Shown here piece by piece: positions 1 through 6,606 of a stretch of DNA of 6,768 nt (position 1 is the first letter of the stretch; every line of letters begins with the position of its first letter). Position numbers and translations under genes: made by a program. This stretch comes from Clostridiales bacterium (lineage in GTDB: Bacteria > Bacillota > Clostridia > Peptostreptococcales > Anaerovoracaceae), in contig JAAYHT010000322.1 in NCBI GenBank assembly GCA_012735285.1, positions 1 through 6,768 of the forward strand. The letters run 5' to 3'. The notes beneath the pieces are model-generated. The model was not told the origin of the DNA and searched no databases. It saw only the letters and a program-made list of their open reading frames with translations.

Positions 1-75
1 GGTATGAATAAGGAAAATAGGGTTTTACCTATGATTCCAGCCGGCGGAACCTTGAAAGATGTAATACTTGAATAA
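1..75 (+). CDS. Acetolactate synthase large subunit paralogue, C-terminal end only
   Basis: Only the last 24 codons and the TAA stop are in the window; the gene begins upstream. The reading frame is open from base 1 and ends in VLPMIPAGGTLKDVILE, which aligns without gaps to the C-terminus of the complete IlvB downstream (VLPMMPAGATVEDIIIE). This tail, with the MxPAG core, is typical of acetohydroxyacid synthase catalytic subunits, so this is very probably a second, divergent ilvB in tandem. A second stop (TAG) follows immediately at 76-78. No small-subunit gene follows it, so it might rely on the ilvN of the downstream operon or on one upstream; that is inference. Catalytic motifs lie outside the window, so activity cannot be judged. 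Confidence 0.82.
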   Translation, partial: GMNKENRVLPMIPAGGTLKDVILE

Positions 76-81
76 TAGATT

Positions 82-109
82 GTCCTCCTTATTAAAGGGG
101 CAAGAGGAC
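82..109 (+). repeat. Imperfect hairpin after the upstream ilvB copy
   Basis: GTCCTC-C-TT at 82-90 can pair with AAGAGGAC at 102-109, with one bulged base. A competing smaller hairpin, CTCCTT/AAGGGG around an ATTA loop, overlaps it. No T-run follows, so it is a poor intrinsic terminator. It may end or trim the upstream transcript, but the sequence does not prove this. Confidence 0.3.
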
Positions 110-144
110 TATTACTCTGCGTACCAAAATAAATAAAATTTTTA

Positions 145-172
145 TTGACACCAAAACTTATTTATGTATAAT
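145..172 (+). promoter_or_regulatory. Sigma-A-type promoter of the ilvBNCD operon
   Basis: A perfect -35 box TTGACA (145-150) and a perfect -10 box TATAAT (167-172) are separated by 16 bases, with TG directly before the -10 box. The expected start of transcription is near 179-180, just ahead of the T-box leader. Both hexamers match consensus, so basal initiation should be strong and control would fall mainly on the downstream riboswitch. The region from 110 to the -35 box is AT-rich and shows no recognised operator. Confidence 0.85.
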
Positions 173-178
173 GGGGTG

Positions 179-468
179 TAATATTATTAAATGCTATGAT
201 GAGGATGAGTAGCTAATCTTGAGCTTCAGAGAGCTGTCGGTTGGTGAGAGACAGCGCTCGAAATTTGTGAACGTCGCCTCTGAGCAGTCGGCTGAAGGGG
301 AAATTCCTGTGTAGGTCTGAACGATTAACACCCGTTAAAGTGTTCGGCATTAGCAATTAAAACAATAATTGCCGATGCTTGCAGAGTGGTCGTAATATTA
401 CGGCAACAAGAGTGGTACCGCAGAGCAAAGTCTTTGTCTCTTTATTGAGACCAAGACTTTTTTGTTTT
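179..468 (+). promoter_or_regulatory. T-box riboswitch leader, probable valine specifier (GUC)
   Basis: A tRNA-sensing leader ahead of ilvB. Visible elements in order: the Stem I 5' side with the AGTA element near 208-212; an AG box AGAGAG (228-233) beside a CTGTC/GACAG stem (234-238/250-254) carrying the GGTTGGTG element (239-246); the specifier loop GAAC-GTC-G (269-276) followed by CCTCTGAGC; a Stem II-like hairpin (319-345); Stem III, GCAT..GCAATTA paired with TAATTGC..ATGC (347-378); and the T-box antiterminator sequence AACAAGAGTGGTACCGC (405-421). Aligning GAAC-GTC with the GAAA-GGC specifier context of Bacillus subtilis glyQS puts the codon at 273-275, GUC for valine. The bulge UGGU (413-416) would pair with an ACCA tRNA end, fitting an A discriminator base as in tRNA-Val. 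Uncharged tRNA-Val should stabilise the antiterminator and let transcription enter ilvBNCD. The T-box identity is near certain; the specifier is inferred. Confidence 0.93.
427..468 (+). terminator. Intrinsic terminator of the T-box leader
   Basis: AAAGTCTT plus GTCTC (427-440, one unpaired T at 435) pairs with GAGAC plus AAGACTTT (447-460, unpaired C at 452) around a TTTATT loop. The RNA would then run into TTTGTTTT. This is the off-state structure of the riboswitch. Its 5' arm lies just after the T-box sequence, as expected for mutually exclusive antiterminator pairing. Confidence 0.92.
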
Positions 469-481
469 GGTAATAAATTGT

Positions 482-489
482 AAGGAGGA
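482..489 (+). promoter_or_regulatory. Ribosome binding site of ilvB, decides the start
   Basis: AAGGAGGA is a near-perfect Shine-Dalgarno site. The in-frame TTG at 490 touches it and is too close to be used. ATG at 499 lies 10 bases after AGGAGG, and ATG at 502 lies 13 bases after it. ATG 499 is therefore preferred. Confidence 0.8.
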
Positions 490-498
490 TTGCAAACA

Positions 499-2160
499 AT
501 GATGCTTAACGGCGCACAGATAGTTATTGAAGTGCTAGCTGAACAGGGTGTTGACATAATATTTGGCTATCCAGGCGGAGCTGTTTTGAACATATATGAC
601 GAATTATTTGACAATCAACATCGCATCCGCCATATATTAACTTCGCATGAGCAAGGCGCTGCCCATGCAGCAGACGGCTACAGCCGGGCAACCGGAAAAA
701 CTGGTGTGGTGCTTGCCACATCAGGTCCAGGAGCAACAAATTTGGTTACAGGGATAGCTACTGCCTTTATGGATTCGATACCTATGGTAGCTATAACCGG
801 TAACGTAAACACAGATTCAATCGGAAAGGATTGCTTCCAGGAGGTATACACAGTAGGTATTACCCTCCCTATTACTAAACATAACTTTGTAGTTCGCGAT
901 GTAACTAAACTCGCAGATACATTGCGTGAAGCATTCAGAATAGCGAAAACTGGCAGGCCTGGCCCTGTGTTGGTGGATATACCAAAGGATATTACAGTAG
1001 CTAGGTGCGAATTCTATCCACAAAAAACTGTGGAGGTGGAGAATGTCTATGTACCAGATGATCAGCAACTCAATACAGTAGCTGAAGCGATCAATAATAG
1101 CGAACGCCCACTACTCTACTACGGTGGTGGAGTTATTTCCTCAGGAGCTTACAAACAGATCCTAGATTTAATCAAAAGAGGAAACATACCTGCCATTCAC
1201 TCGGTTATGGGAAAAGGTGTTATGGCCTATGATGACCCGATGAATTTGGGCATGATTGGAATGCACGGCAGTGTAGCAGCTATGCTGGCAGTTAAAAAGA
1301 CAGATCTTTTAATAGCTGTAGGTGCTCGCTTTTCAGATCGAACAGCAAACAATGGTGAGAATTTTGTAAACAACGCAAAAATTATTCAAATAGATATTGA
1401 TGATTGCGAGATAAATAAAAATATACCGGTTGATCACAGCTTAATCGGCGATGTGAAAAAAGTACTTGAGTCACTGCTTCCTAAAATTGAAACAAAAAAA
1501 CGTACATTATGGATGGAAGAAATCGCCGATATAAAAAAGCAGGATTATACTCCAACGGAAACAGAAGATAAACTCAAGCCACATCAGATAATAGAAGACA
1601 TGTATCAACTGTGCCCTGAAAAGTTAATAGTTACTACCGACGTTGGCCAGCATCAGATGTGGGCGGCACAGTATTGTAAAAGCAAACGGCCTAGGAGCTT
1701 TTTAACCTCTGCAGGTTTAGGGGCAATGGGTTTCGGGTATGGTGCAGCTATAGGAGCTAAATTAGGTTGTCCAGACCATACCGTTGTGCACATAACTGGT
1801 GACGGCAGCTTCCATATGAATATGAACGGGGTTCCAACAGCGGTAACTTACAAGCTCCCAATAATCACCATAGTTTTGAACAATAATGCGCTTGGGATGG
1901 TTAGACAACTTCAAAAAGTTTACTGCAAATCGAGGTTTTCCTCTACCCTCTTGCAAAAACAAACTGATTATGTGAAGCTGGCCGATGCTTTTGGAGCATT
2001 AGGCTTTAGAGTAGAAACCCCCAAGGAGTTCAAAGCAGCTTTGAAAGAAGCCCTAAAAAGCAATAAATCCTGTATTATCGAATGCCCGATCGACTGTGAG
2101 GAACAGGTGCTTCCCATGATGCCAGCTGGAGCAACAGTTGAAGACATAATAATTGAATAA
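499..2160 (+). CDS. ilvB: Acetolactate (acetohydroxyacid) synthase, large catalytic subunit
   Basis: The 553-residue catalytic subunit of the first common enzyme of branched-chain amino acid synthesis. It is ThDP-, Mg- and FAD-dependent and condenses two pyruvates to 2-acetolactate, or pyruvate with 2-ketobutyrate to 2-aceto-2-hydroxybutyrate, in the cytoplasm. The N-terminal ThDP pyrimidine-binding domain carries the catalytic glutamate E51 in SHEQGAAHAADGY. A central FAD-associated domain (about 190-330, with GARFSDR) follows. The C-terminal pyrophosphate-binding domain has GDGSF (434-438) and the metal-binding NNN (461-463). Length is normal for a bacterial large subunit. An anabolic AHAS rather than catabolic AlsS is favoured by the adjoining ilvN and the T-box. 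Oddity: LGMVRQLQ has leucine at 471 where B. subtilis IlvB has tryptophan (RQWQ), the site of the well-known herbicide-resistance and substrate-preference residue. Two other in-frame starts exist (TTG 490, ATG 502); spacing favours 499. Confidence 0.96.
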   Translation: MMLNGAQIVIEVLAEQGVDIIFGYPGGAVLNIYDELFDNQHRIRHILTSHEQGAAHAADGYSRATGKTGVVLATSGPGATNLVTGIATAFMDSIPMVAITGNVNTDSIGKDCFQEVYTVGITLPITKHNFVVRDVTKLADTLREAFRIAKTGRPGPVLVDIPKDITVARCEFYPQKTVEVENVYVPDDQQLNTVAEAINNSERPLLYYGGGVISSGAYKQILDLIKRGNIPAIHSVMGKGVMAYDDPMNLGMIGMHGSVAAMLAVKKTDLLIAVGARFSDRTANNGENFVNNAKIIQIDIDDCEINKNIPVDHSLIGDVKKVLESLLPKIETKKRTLWMEEIADIKKQDYTPTETEDKLKPHQIIEDMYQLCPEKLIVTTDVGQHQMWAAQYCKSKRPRSFLTSAGLGAMGFGYGAAIGAKLGCPDHTVVHITGDGSFHMNMNGVPTAVTYKLPIITIVLNNNALGMVRQLQKVYCKSRFSSTLLQKQTDYVKLADAFGALGFRVETPKEFKAALKEALKSNKSCIIECPIDCEEQVLPMMPAGATVEDIIIE

Positions 2161-2170
2161 ATAAATGAAT

Positions 2171-2177
2171 GGAGGTG
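2171..2177 (+). promoter_or_regulatory. Ribosome binding site of ilvN, points to a TTG start
   Basis: GGAGGTG lies 8 bases (counted from GGAGG) before TTG at 2184. The in-frame ATG at 2169 lies upstream of and overlaps the site, with only AT-rich sequence ahead of it, so it cannot use this Shine-Dalgarno. Confidence 0.75.
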
Positions 2178-2183
2178 TCAAAA

Positions 2184-2672
2184 TTGAAAAGATATATCCT
2201 ATCTGTTCTAGTACAGAACAATCCAGGAGTGCTTGCCAGAGTAGCCAGCCTGTTTGGACGCCGTGGTTACAATATAGATTCTTTAACTGTTTCCGAAACC
2301 AATAATCCCGGCATCTCAATCATAACTCTTACTGTTACTGGAGATGAAAATATATTAGAACAGATTATAAAACAGGCTAGTAAACTTGAAGAGGTAATCA
2401 AGGTGCATCATATACAGGAACAACACGCTTTAAGCCGCGAACTATTACTAATTAAAATGAAGATCGATAGTGAAACCCGTACCTCATTAAGGGAAATTTC
2501 GGAAATATATGAGGCTAAAATAGTGGATTTGGCACCTGCGTCTATGATTATCGAACTAACGGGTACAACTCAAAATATTGATGCTTTTTTAGGAATTATG
2601 AAGGACTTTACTATCATTGAAATGTGTCGAACAGGGGTTACTGCCCTTGAAAAAGATAGTTCTAAAATTTAA
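2184..2672 (+). CDS. ilvN: Acetolactate synthase, small regulatory subunit
   Basis: A 162-residue regulatory subunit that binds IlvB, raises its activity and normally confers valine feedback inhibition. From the TTG start the protein begins MKRYILSVLVQNNPGVLARV, matching the usual start of IlvN/IlvH proteins. An N-terminal ACT domain covers about residues 4-76, and a C-terminal ACT-like domain runs from SRELLLIKMK to the end. N12 and G15 align with E. coli IlvH N11 and G14, residues known to be needed for valine binding, so valine sensitivity is predicted. The length matches the roughly 160-residue family. The gene starts 23 bases after ilvB and is surely cotranscribed with it. Starting at ATG 2169 would add five residues (MEVSK) with no ribosome binding site. 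Confidence 0.94.
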   Translation: MKRYILSVLVQNNPGVLARVASLFGRRGYNIDSLTVSETNNPGISIITLTVTGDENILEQIIKQASKLEEVIKVHHIQEQHALSRELLLIKMKIDSETRTSLREISEIYEAKIVDLAPASMIIELTGTTQNIDAFLGIMKDFTIIEMCRTGVTALEKDSSKI

Positions 2673-2677
2673 TAATT

Positions 2678-2683
2678 GGAGGG
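2678..2683 (+). promoter_or_regulatory. Ribosome binding site of ilvC
   Basis: GGAGGG lies 7 bases before ATG 2691. An in-frame TTG at 2676 overlaps the site itself and can be dismissed, so the protein starts MVKMYYDSD. Confidence 0.75.
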
Positions 2684-2690
2684 AAATGAA

Positions 2691-3686
2691 ATGGTAAAAA
2701 TGTACTACGATAGCGATTGCAACTTAGATTTATTAAAAGGGAAGAAAATATCGATAATTGGTTACGGAAGTCAGGGGCACGCCCATGCATTGAACTTAAA
2801 AGACAGTGGTTTTGATGTAACTGTAGGACTTAGAAAAGGCTCATCAAGTTGGGAAGAAGCTGAAAATGCAGGTCTTAAAGTTCAGGAAGTAGATCAGGCC
2901 GCTGCAACAGGTGATCTTGTTATGTTGCTAGTTCCTGATGAAAAAGCCGCCGACTTATATGCAACTCAAATTGCTCCCAATTTGAAAGACGGAGACGTAT
3001 TAATGTTTGCCCACGGATTTAATATCCACTATAACCAGATCCAACCACCTGCAGAGGTCGATGTAATAATGGTGGCACCAAAGGGACCTGGTCACACGGT
3101 AAGAAGCCAGTATCTTGAAGGCAAAGGCGTTCCCTCTTTGATAGCCGTTCATCAAGATGCGTCAGGAAAGGCAAAGGAATATGCCTTAGCATACGCAGCA
3201 GGAATCGGTGCCGGCCGCGCAGGAATCATTGAAACTACATTTAAGGATGAAACTGAAACCGATTTGTTCGGAGAACAAGCCGTATTGTGCGGCGGTGTTA
3301 CAGAACTAATGAAGGCCGGTTTTGATACGCTTGTAAGCGCATGCTATCCTCCTGAACTTGCATATTTCGAATGTGTTCATGAAATGAAATTAATCGTAGA
3401 TCTCATCAACAGTGGTGGTTTTGCTATGATGCGCTATTCAATCTCTGATACTGCAGAATACGGTGACTATATGTCAGGACGCCGCATTATAACCGAGGAG
3501 ACAAGAAAAGAAATGCAGAAAATATTAAGAGAGGTCCAGGATGGAACCTTTGCTTCAAAATGGATAGCTGAAAACCAGGCTGGACGCAGGGCTAACTTCC
3601 TAGCATGTCGCCGTATGGAAGCTGAGCATCCTATTGAAAAAGTTGGGGCAAAACTCCGTAAAATGATGAGTTGGTTAAAGGGATAG
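2691..3686 (+). CDS. ilvC: Ketol-acid reductoisomerase, class I, probably NADPH-dependent
   Basis: The 331-residue enzyme that isomerises and reduces 2-acetolactate to 2,3-dihydroxyisovalerate, and the six-carbon analogue on the isoleucine branch, using two Mg ions and NAD(P)H. The Rossmann motif GYGSQGHAHA is at 24-33. The cofactor-specificity loop after the second strand reads GLRKGSSSW (46-54); an arginine plus serines and no acidic residue at the loop end suggests NADPH use. H108 lies in AHGFNIHY. Metal and substrate residues are all present: D191 and E195 in DLFGEQ, E227 and E231 in PELAYFECVHE, and S252 in YSISDTAEYGDY. The single knotted C-terminal domain and total length mark the short class I form. 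It starts 18 bases after ilvN. Nothing in it looks degraded. Confidence 0.96.
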   Translation: MVKMYYDSDCNLDLLKGKKISIIGYGSQGHAHALNLKDSGFDVTVGLRKGSSSWEEAENAGLKVQEVDQAAATGDLVMLLVPDEKAADLYATQIAPNLKDGDVLMFAHGFNIHYNQIQPPAEVDVIMVAPKGPGHTVRSQYLEGKGVPSLIAVHQDASGKAKEYALAYAAGIGAGRAGIIETTFKDETETDLFGEQAVLCGGVTELMKAGFDTLVSACYPPELAYFECVHEMKLIVDLINSGGFAMMRYSISDTAEYGDYMSGRRIITEETRKEMQKILREVQDGTFASKWIAENQAGRRANFLACRRMEAEHPIEKVGAKLRKMMSWLKG

Positions 3687-3695
3687 GGTGATGAC

Positions 3696-5360
3696 ATGAA
3701 ACTAAGAAGCGATGTAGTAAAAAGAGGACTTGAAAAGGCGCCCCACCGTTCCCTCTTTTATGCTATGGGGTATACAGAAGAAGAACTTAATCGCCCCCTT
3801 ATCGGCGTAGTATCAGCTCACAGTGAAATAGTTCCCGGCCATATCCACCTTGATAAGGTGGCAGAGGCCGTAAAGGCCGGAATACGCATGGCCGGAGGCA
3901 CACCTGTACTCGTTCCGTCAATAGGTGTCTGTGACGGTATAGCAATGGGTCATGTGGGGATGAAATATTCCCTTGCCAGCCGTGAACTTATAGCCGACAG
4001 TGTGGAGACTATGGCCATGGCTCACTGCTTTGACGGCCTTGTCCTAATACCAAACTGTGACAAGATAGTACCGGGTATGATAATGGCTGCCGCAAGAATA
4101 GACATCCCAGCCCTAGTTTGTAGCGGGGGACCTATGATGGCAGGCCTTGACGAAGATGAAGAAATAAGTCTTTCAACAATGTTTGAAGCTGTCGGCGCTC
4201 GTAAAGCCAATCTCATTGACGACGCTAAGCTGAAGCAAATTGAGAATTCTGCCTGCCCTGGATGTGGGTCCTGTGCCGGTATGTTTACAGCCAACTCGAT
4301 GAACTGCCTATCGGAGGCATTAGGTATAGCGTTGCCTGGTAACGGTACTATACCCGCTGTTCATTCAGATAGGATAAAGCTGGCAAAGCTTGCAGGCATG
4401 CATATAATGGAGCTCGTAAATAATGGTATAACTACAAGAGATATAATTACTGAAGAGGCGATCAAAAATGGACTTGCTGTAGACATGGCACTAGGCTGCA
4501 GCACCAACAGCGTGCTACACCTACTTGCGATTGCCAATGAAGCAGAAATAGACCTGGATTTAGAAATAATAAATGAAATTAGCTCTAAAACACCTAATCT
4601 ATGTCAACTTGCTCCTGCTGGCAACACCCATATCCAAGATCTGAACCAAGCTGGAGGAATACCTGCTGTAATGTCGCTTTTAGCCGAAGGAGGATATATA
4701 AACACTTCTTTAATGACAGCTACAGGAAAAACCGTGGGAGAGAATATCAAAGGGCATTACAATAAAAATGAGAACGTAATTAGACCTCTTGATAATCCTT
4801 ACAGCACCACTGGCGGTATTGCAGTACTTTGGGGCAATATTGCTAAAGACGGATGCGTTGTAAAGCGTTCAGCGGTAGATCCTGAAATGCTTGTGCATAG
4901 TGGACCCGCCCGAGTTTTTGACAGTGAAGATGAGGCAATCGAAGCTATATACAGCGGAAAAATAGTTGAAGGCGATGTGGTAGTTATTCGCTATGAAGGA
5001 CCTAAAGGTGGTCCCGGCATGCGCGAAATGCTTAATCCTACCTCTGCACTAGCAGGGATGGGTCTTGACAAGAGTGTTGCTTTGATTACCGACGGCCGAT
5101 TCAGCGGAGCTTCGCGGGGGGCATCCATAGGTCATATTTCACCTGAGGCAGCAGCGGGTGGAGAAATAGCGTGCATTGAAGAAGGCGATATCATCAAGAT
5201 TGATATACCTAATAACTCAATTAACGTTGATCTTTCAGATGAAGAGATAAAAAAAAGGATGGCAAATTGGAAACCAAAGCAACCAAAAGTTGAAAAGGGC
5301 TGGTTAGCTAGATACGCTAGAATGGTGTCCTCAGCAAACACAGGAGCGATTTTGCTTTAG
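3696..5360 (+). CDS. ilvD: Dihydroxyacid dehydratase, [4Fe-4S] type
   Basis: The 554-residue enzyme that dehydrates 2,3-dihydroxyisovalerate to 2-ketoisovalerate, and the methylvalerate analogue for isoleucine. Family motifs seen: VCDGIAMGH with D80; PNCDKIVPG with C121, D122 and K123, the lysine that is carbamylated in studied enzymes; CPGCGSCAGM with C193; and DGRFSGASRG with the likely catalytic serine S470. The position where [2Fe-2S] dehydratases such as the spinach and mycobacterial enzymes carry their first cluster cysteine (PCN) is PGH here, with G48, as in E. coli IlvD. This points to an oxygen-labile [4Fe-4S] cluster. ATG 3696 follows the ilvC stop by 9 bases, and GGTGAT (3687-3692) is a modest, very close ribosome binding site. 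It is the last gene of the ilv operon. The length is typical and no damage is visible. Confidence 0.95.
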   Translation: MKLRSDVVKRGLEKAPHRSLFYAMGYTEEELNRPLIGVVSAHSEIVPGHIHLDKVAEAVKAGIRMAGGTPVLVPSIGVCDGIAMGHVGMKYSLASRELIADSVETMAMAHCFDGLVLIPNCDKIVPGMIMAAARIDIPALVCSGGPMMAGLDEDEEISLSTMFEAVGARKANLIDDAKLKQIENSACPGCGSCAGMFTANSMNCLSEALGIALPGNGTIPAVHSDRIKLAKLAGMHIMELVNNGITTRDIITEEAIKNGLAVDMALGCSTNSVLHLLAIANEAEIDLDLEIINEISSKTPNLCQLAPAGNTHIQDLNQAGGIPAVMSLLAEGGYINTSLMTATGKTVGENIKGHYNKNENVIRPLDNPYSTTGGIAVLWGNIAKDGCVVKRSAVDPEMLVHSGPARVFDSEDEAIEAIYSGKIVEGDVVVIRYEGPKGGPGMREMLNPTSALAGMGLDKSVALITDGRFSGASRGASIGHISPEAAAGGEIACIEEGDIIKIDIPNNSINVDLSDEEIKKRMANWKPKQPKVEKGWLARYARMVSSANTGAILL

Positions 5361-5367
5361 TAATTAC

Positions 5368-5394
5368 GGGTACAGCTATAGCTTAGCTGTACCC
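5368..5394 (+). terminator. Perfect hairpin after ilvD, terminator-like without a strong T-tract
   Basis: GGGTACAGCTA (5368-5378) pairs perfectly with TAGCTGTACCC (5384-5394) around a 5-base loop. The following bases, TATTTAAAC, give only a weak U-run. It may be a leaky terminator or a 3' end stabiliser of the ilv mRNA, allowing some read-through into the ATPase gene 26 bases later. No separate promoter is evident in the gap. Confidence 0.55.
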
Positions 5395-5406
5395 TATTTA
5401 AACTTG

Positions 5407-5412
5407 AAAGGA
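5407..5412 (+). promoter_or_regulatory. Ribosome binding site of the DUF815 gene, favours a TTG start
   Basis: AAAGGA (within GAAAGGATG) is directly against ATG 5412, leaving no spacer. It sits 8 bases before the in-frame TTG at 5421. The TTG is therefore the more likely start, giving MDRLNNLN, although ATG 5412 cannot be excluded. Confidence 0.5.
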
Positions 5413-5420
5413 TGAAGCTA

Positions 5421-6606
5421 TTGGACAGACTGAATAATTTGAACATTAAGTTGCATTCGCTTGTCATCTTCCGAAATCTATTATCAGATGGCCTTATAAT
5501 AAAACTATCAGAATTGCTGTCTATGTCCGACAAGCCACCATTAGAACAGGTTTCTTGCTATTCTTCCTTTGTTAATCACCTATTTAAAGAAGATATCAAC
5601 CTTTCCAACTATATACTAAACCTCATCTTAGAGGACGAAAATATATTCATACTTAGACAGGCCCAAGGGCTTGATATAGATAATGAAATAAAGGAAAGTT
5701 TAATAAATGAGTTAAAAATACTTGAAGAAATATCCCAACTAACTTCTAAAGAAGTAAAAAGTTTTATTAAACACAACTCTTACCTTCCCTCTTGGAAAAA
5801 CAATAAACAAACTGACTTTTATTCCACATACATGGAAAGGGTTGAGAATATCTCAACCCTAGGATACGGCATGTATTCAAAGTACCATGTTTTTAATCTG
5901 ATGGACGACAAAATTCGTCCGGTGTTAAATCCTGATAATATTAAGTTAGTAGACCTGTTTGGCTACAACAGGGAGCGCAAAGCAGTAGTGGATAACACCC
6001 TATCATTTTTGAACGGCAAACCTGCAGCAAACGTACTACTATATGGGGATTCGGGTACCGGGAAGTCCTCTACCGTTAAAGCAATCGCAAATGAATTTAA
6101 AGAAAAAGGTCTAAGGTTAATTGAAATTTCAAGAGATAACTTACAGGCAATACCTGTGGTTGCCAATGAGATTAGTAAAAATCCCTTGAAATTTATACTG
6201 TTTATAGACGATATATCTTTTCAAGATAATAAATAATAAAGAGTTTGGAATTCTAAAATCCCTATTAGAAGGCTCGGCTTACTCAAGATCACCAAACCTT
6301 TTAGTATATGCCACAAGCAATAGGAAGCACCTGATAAAAGAGAGTTTCTCTGAAAGGGACGGCGATGATATCCATATAAACGAAACTATTCAGGAAACCA
6401 TCTCCCTTTCGAAAAGATTCGGTTTATCGGTATATTTCGCAAGGCCTAATAAAGAAGAGTATCTCATGATAGTAAATGAACTTGCTAAGCAATATGAAAT
6501 AGATATAGAAGTAGAAAGGTTGAACCATGAAGCTGAAAGATATGCCCTTCTGCGAAATGGGCGCTCGCCTAGAATAGCTCGTCAATTCATAGAGAGTATA
6601 AAGTAA
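5421..6606 (+). pseudogene. DUF815-family AAA+ ATPase, split by a frame disruption
   Basis: Recognised as the predicted ATPase family DUF815 (COG2607), whose role is not established. The first frame runs to TAA at 6234-6236. A helical N-terminal region is followed by the ATPase core with Walker A GDSGTGKS (codons 212-219 counted from ATG 5412) and Walker B FILFIDD (D266, D267). The protein then continues in the +1 frame from about 6238 to TAA at 6604-6606: FGILKSLLEGSAYS, a sensor-1-like VYATSNRKHL, KRFGLSVYF, and a sensor-2-like NGRSPRIARQF. Together these make a normal-length family member of about 395 residues. Tandem AATA AATA at 6228-6235 suggests a 4-base duplication; removing one unit restores the frame as QDNNKEFGIL. 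Both halves are otherwise well conserved, so the lesion is recent, a sequencing or assembly error, or, less likely, recoded. As written, the product lacks the sensor motifs and should be inactive. The gene has no visible metabolic tie to the ilv operon. Confidence 0.85.
6228..6240 (+). other. Frame disruption site in the DUF815 gene
   Basis: AATAAATAATAAA contains a perfect tandem of AATA (6228-6231, 6232-6235). In the upstream frame it reads AAT AAA TAA TAA, two consecutive stops. Deleting four bases (or one) joins the upstream frame to the downstream one. The 4-base deletion gives six residues between SF and the F of FGILK, matching my recollection of family spacing; the 1-base alternative gives seven. 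Confidence 0.8.

Noticed and set aside
82..109. Rho-independent terminator of the upstream ilvB copy
   Set aside because: The stem is bulged and no T-run follows, so I list it only as a hairpin.
490..498. TTG at 490 as the ilvB start
   Set aside because: It directly abuts the Shine-Dalgarno site, leaving no workable spacing; ATG 499 fits better.
179..498. Leader-peptide attenuator for branched-chain amino acids
   Set aside because: No short reading frame rich in Val, Leu or Ile codons with a ribosome binding site was seen, and T-box elements account for the region.
357..557. A 66-codon minus-strand reading frame across the leader
   Set aside because: It overlies the T-box stem III, terminator and ilvB start, has no recognisable family features, and is explained by the + strand elements.
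5368..5394. Operator for a regulator of the DUF815 gene
   Set aside because: The perfect palindrome has no nearby promoter to control and lies just after the ilvD stop, where an RNA hairpin is more natural.
6228..6240. Programmed +1 frameshift in the DUF815 gene
   Set aside because: Slipping at AAA-UAA would give one residue more than the expected spacing, there is no RF2-like stimulator, and a tandem AATA duplication explains the break more simply.
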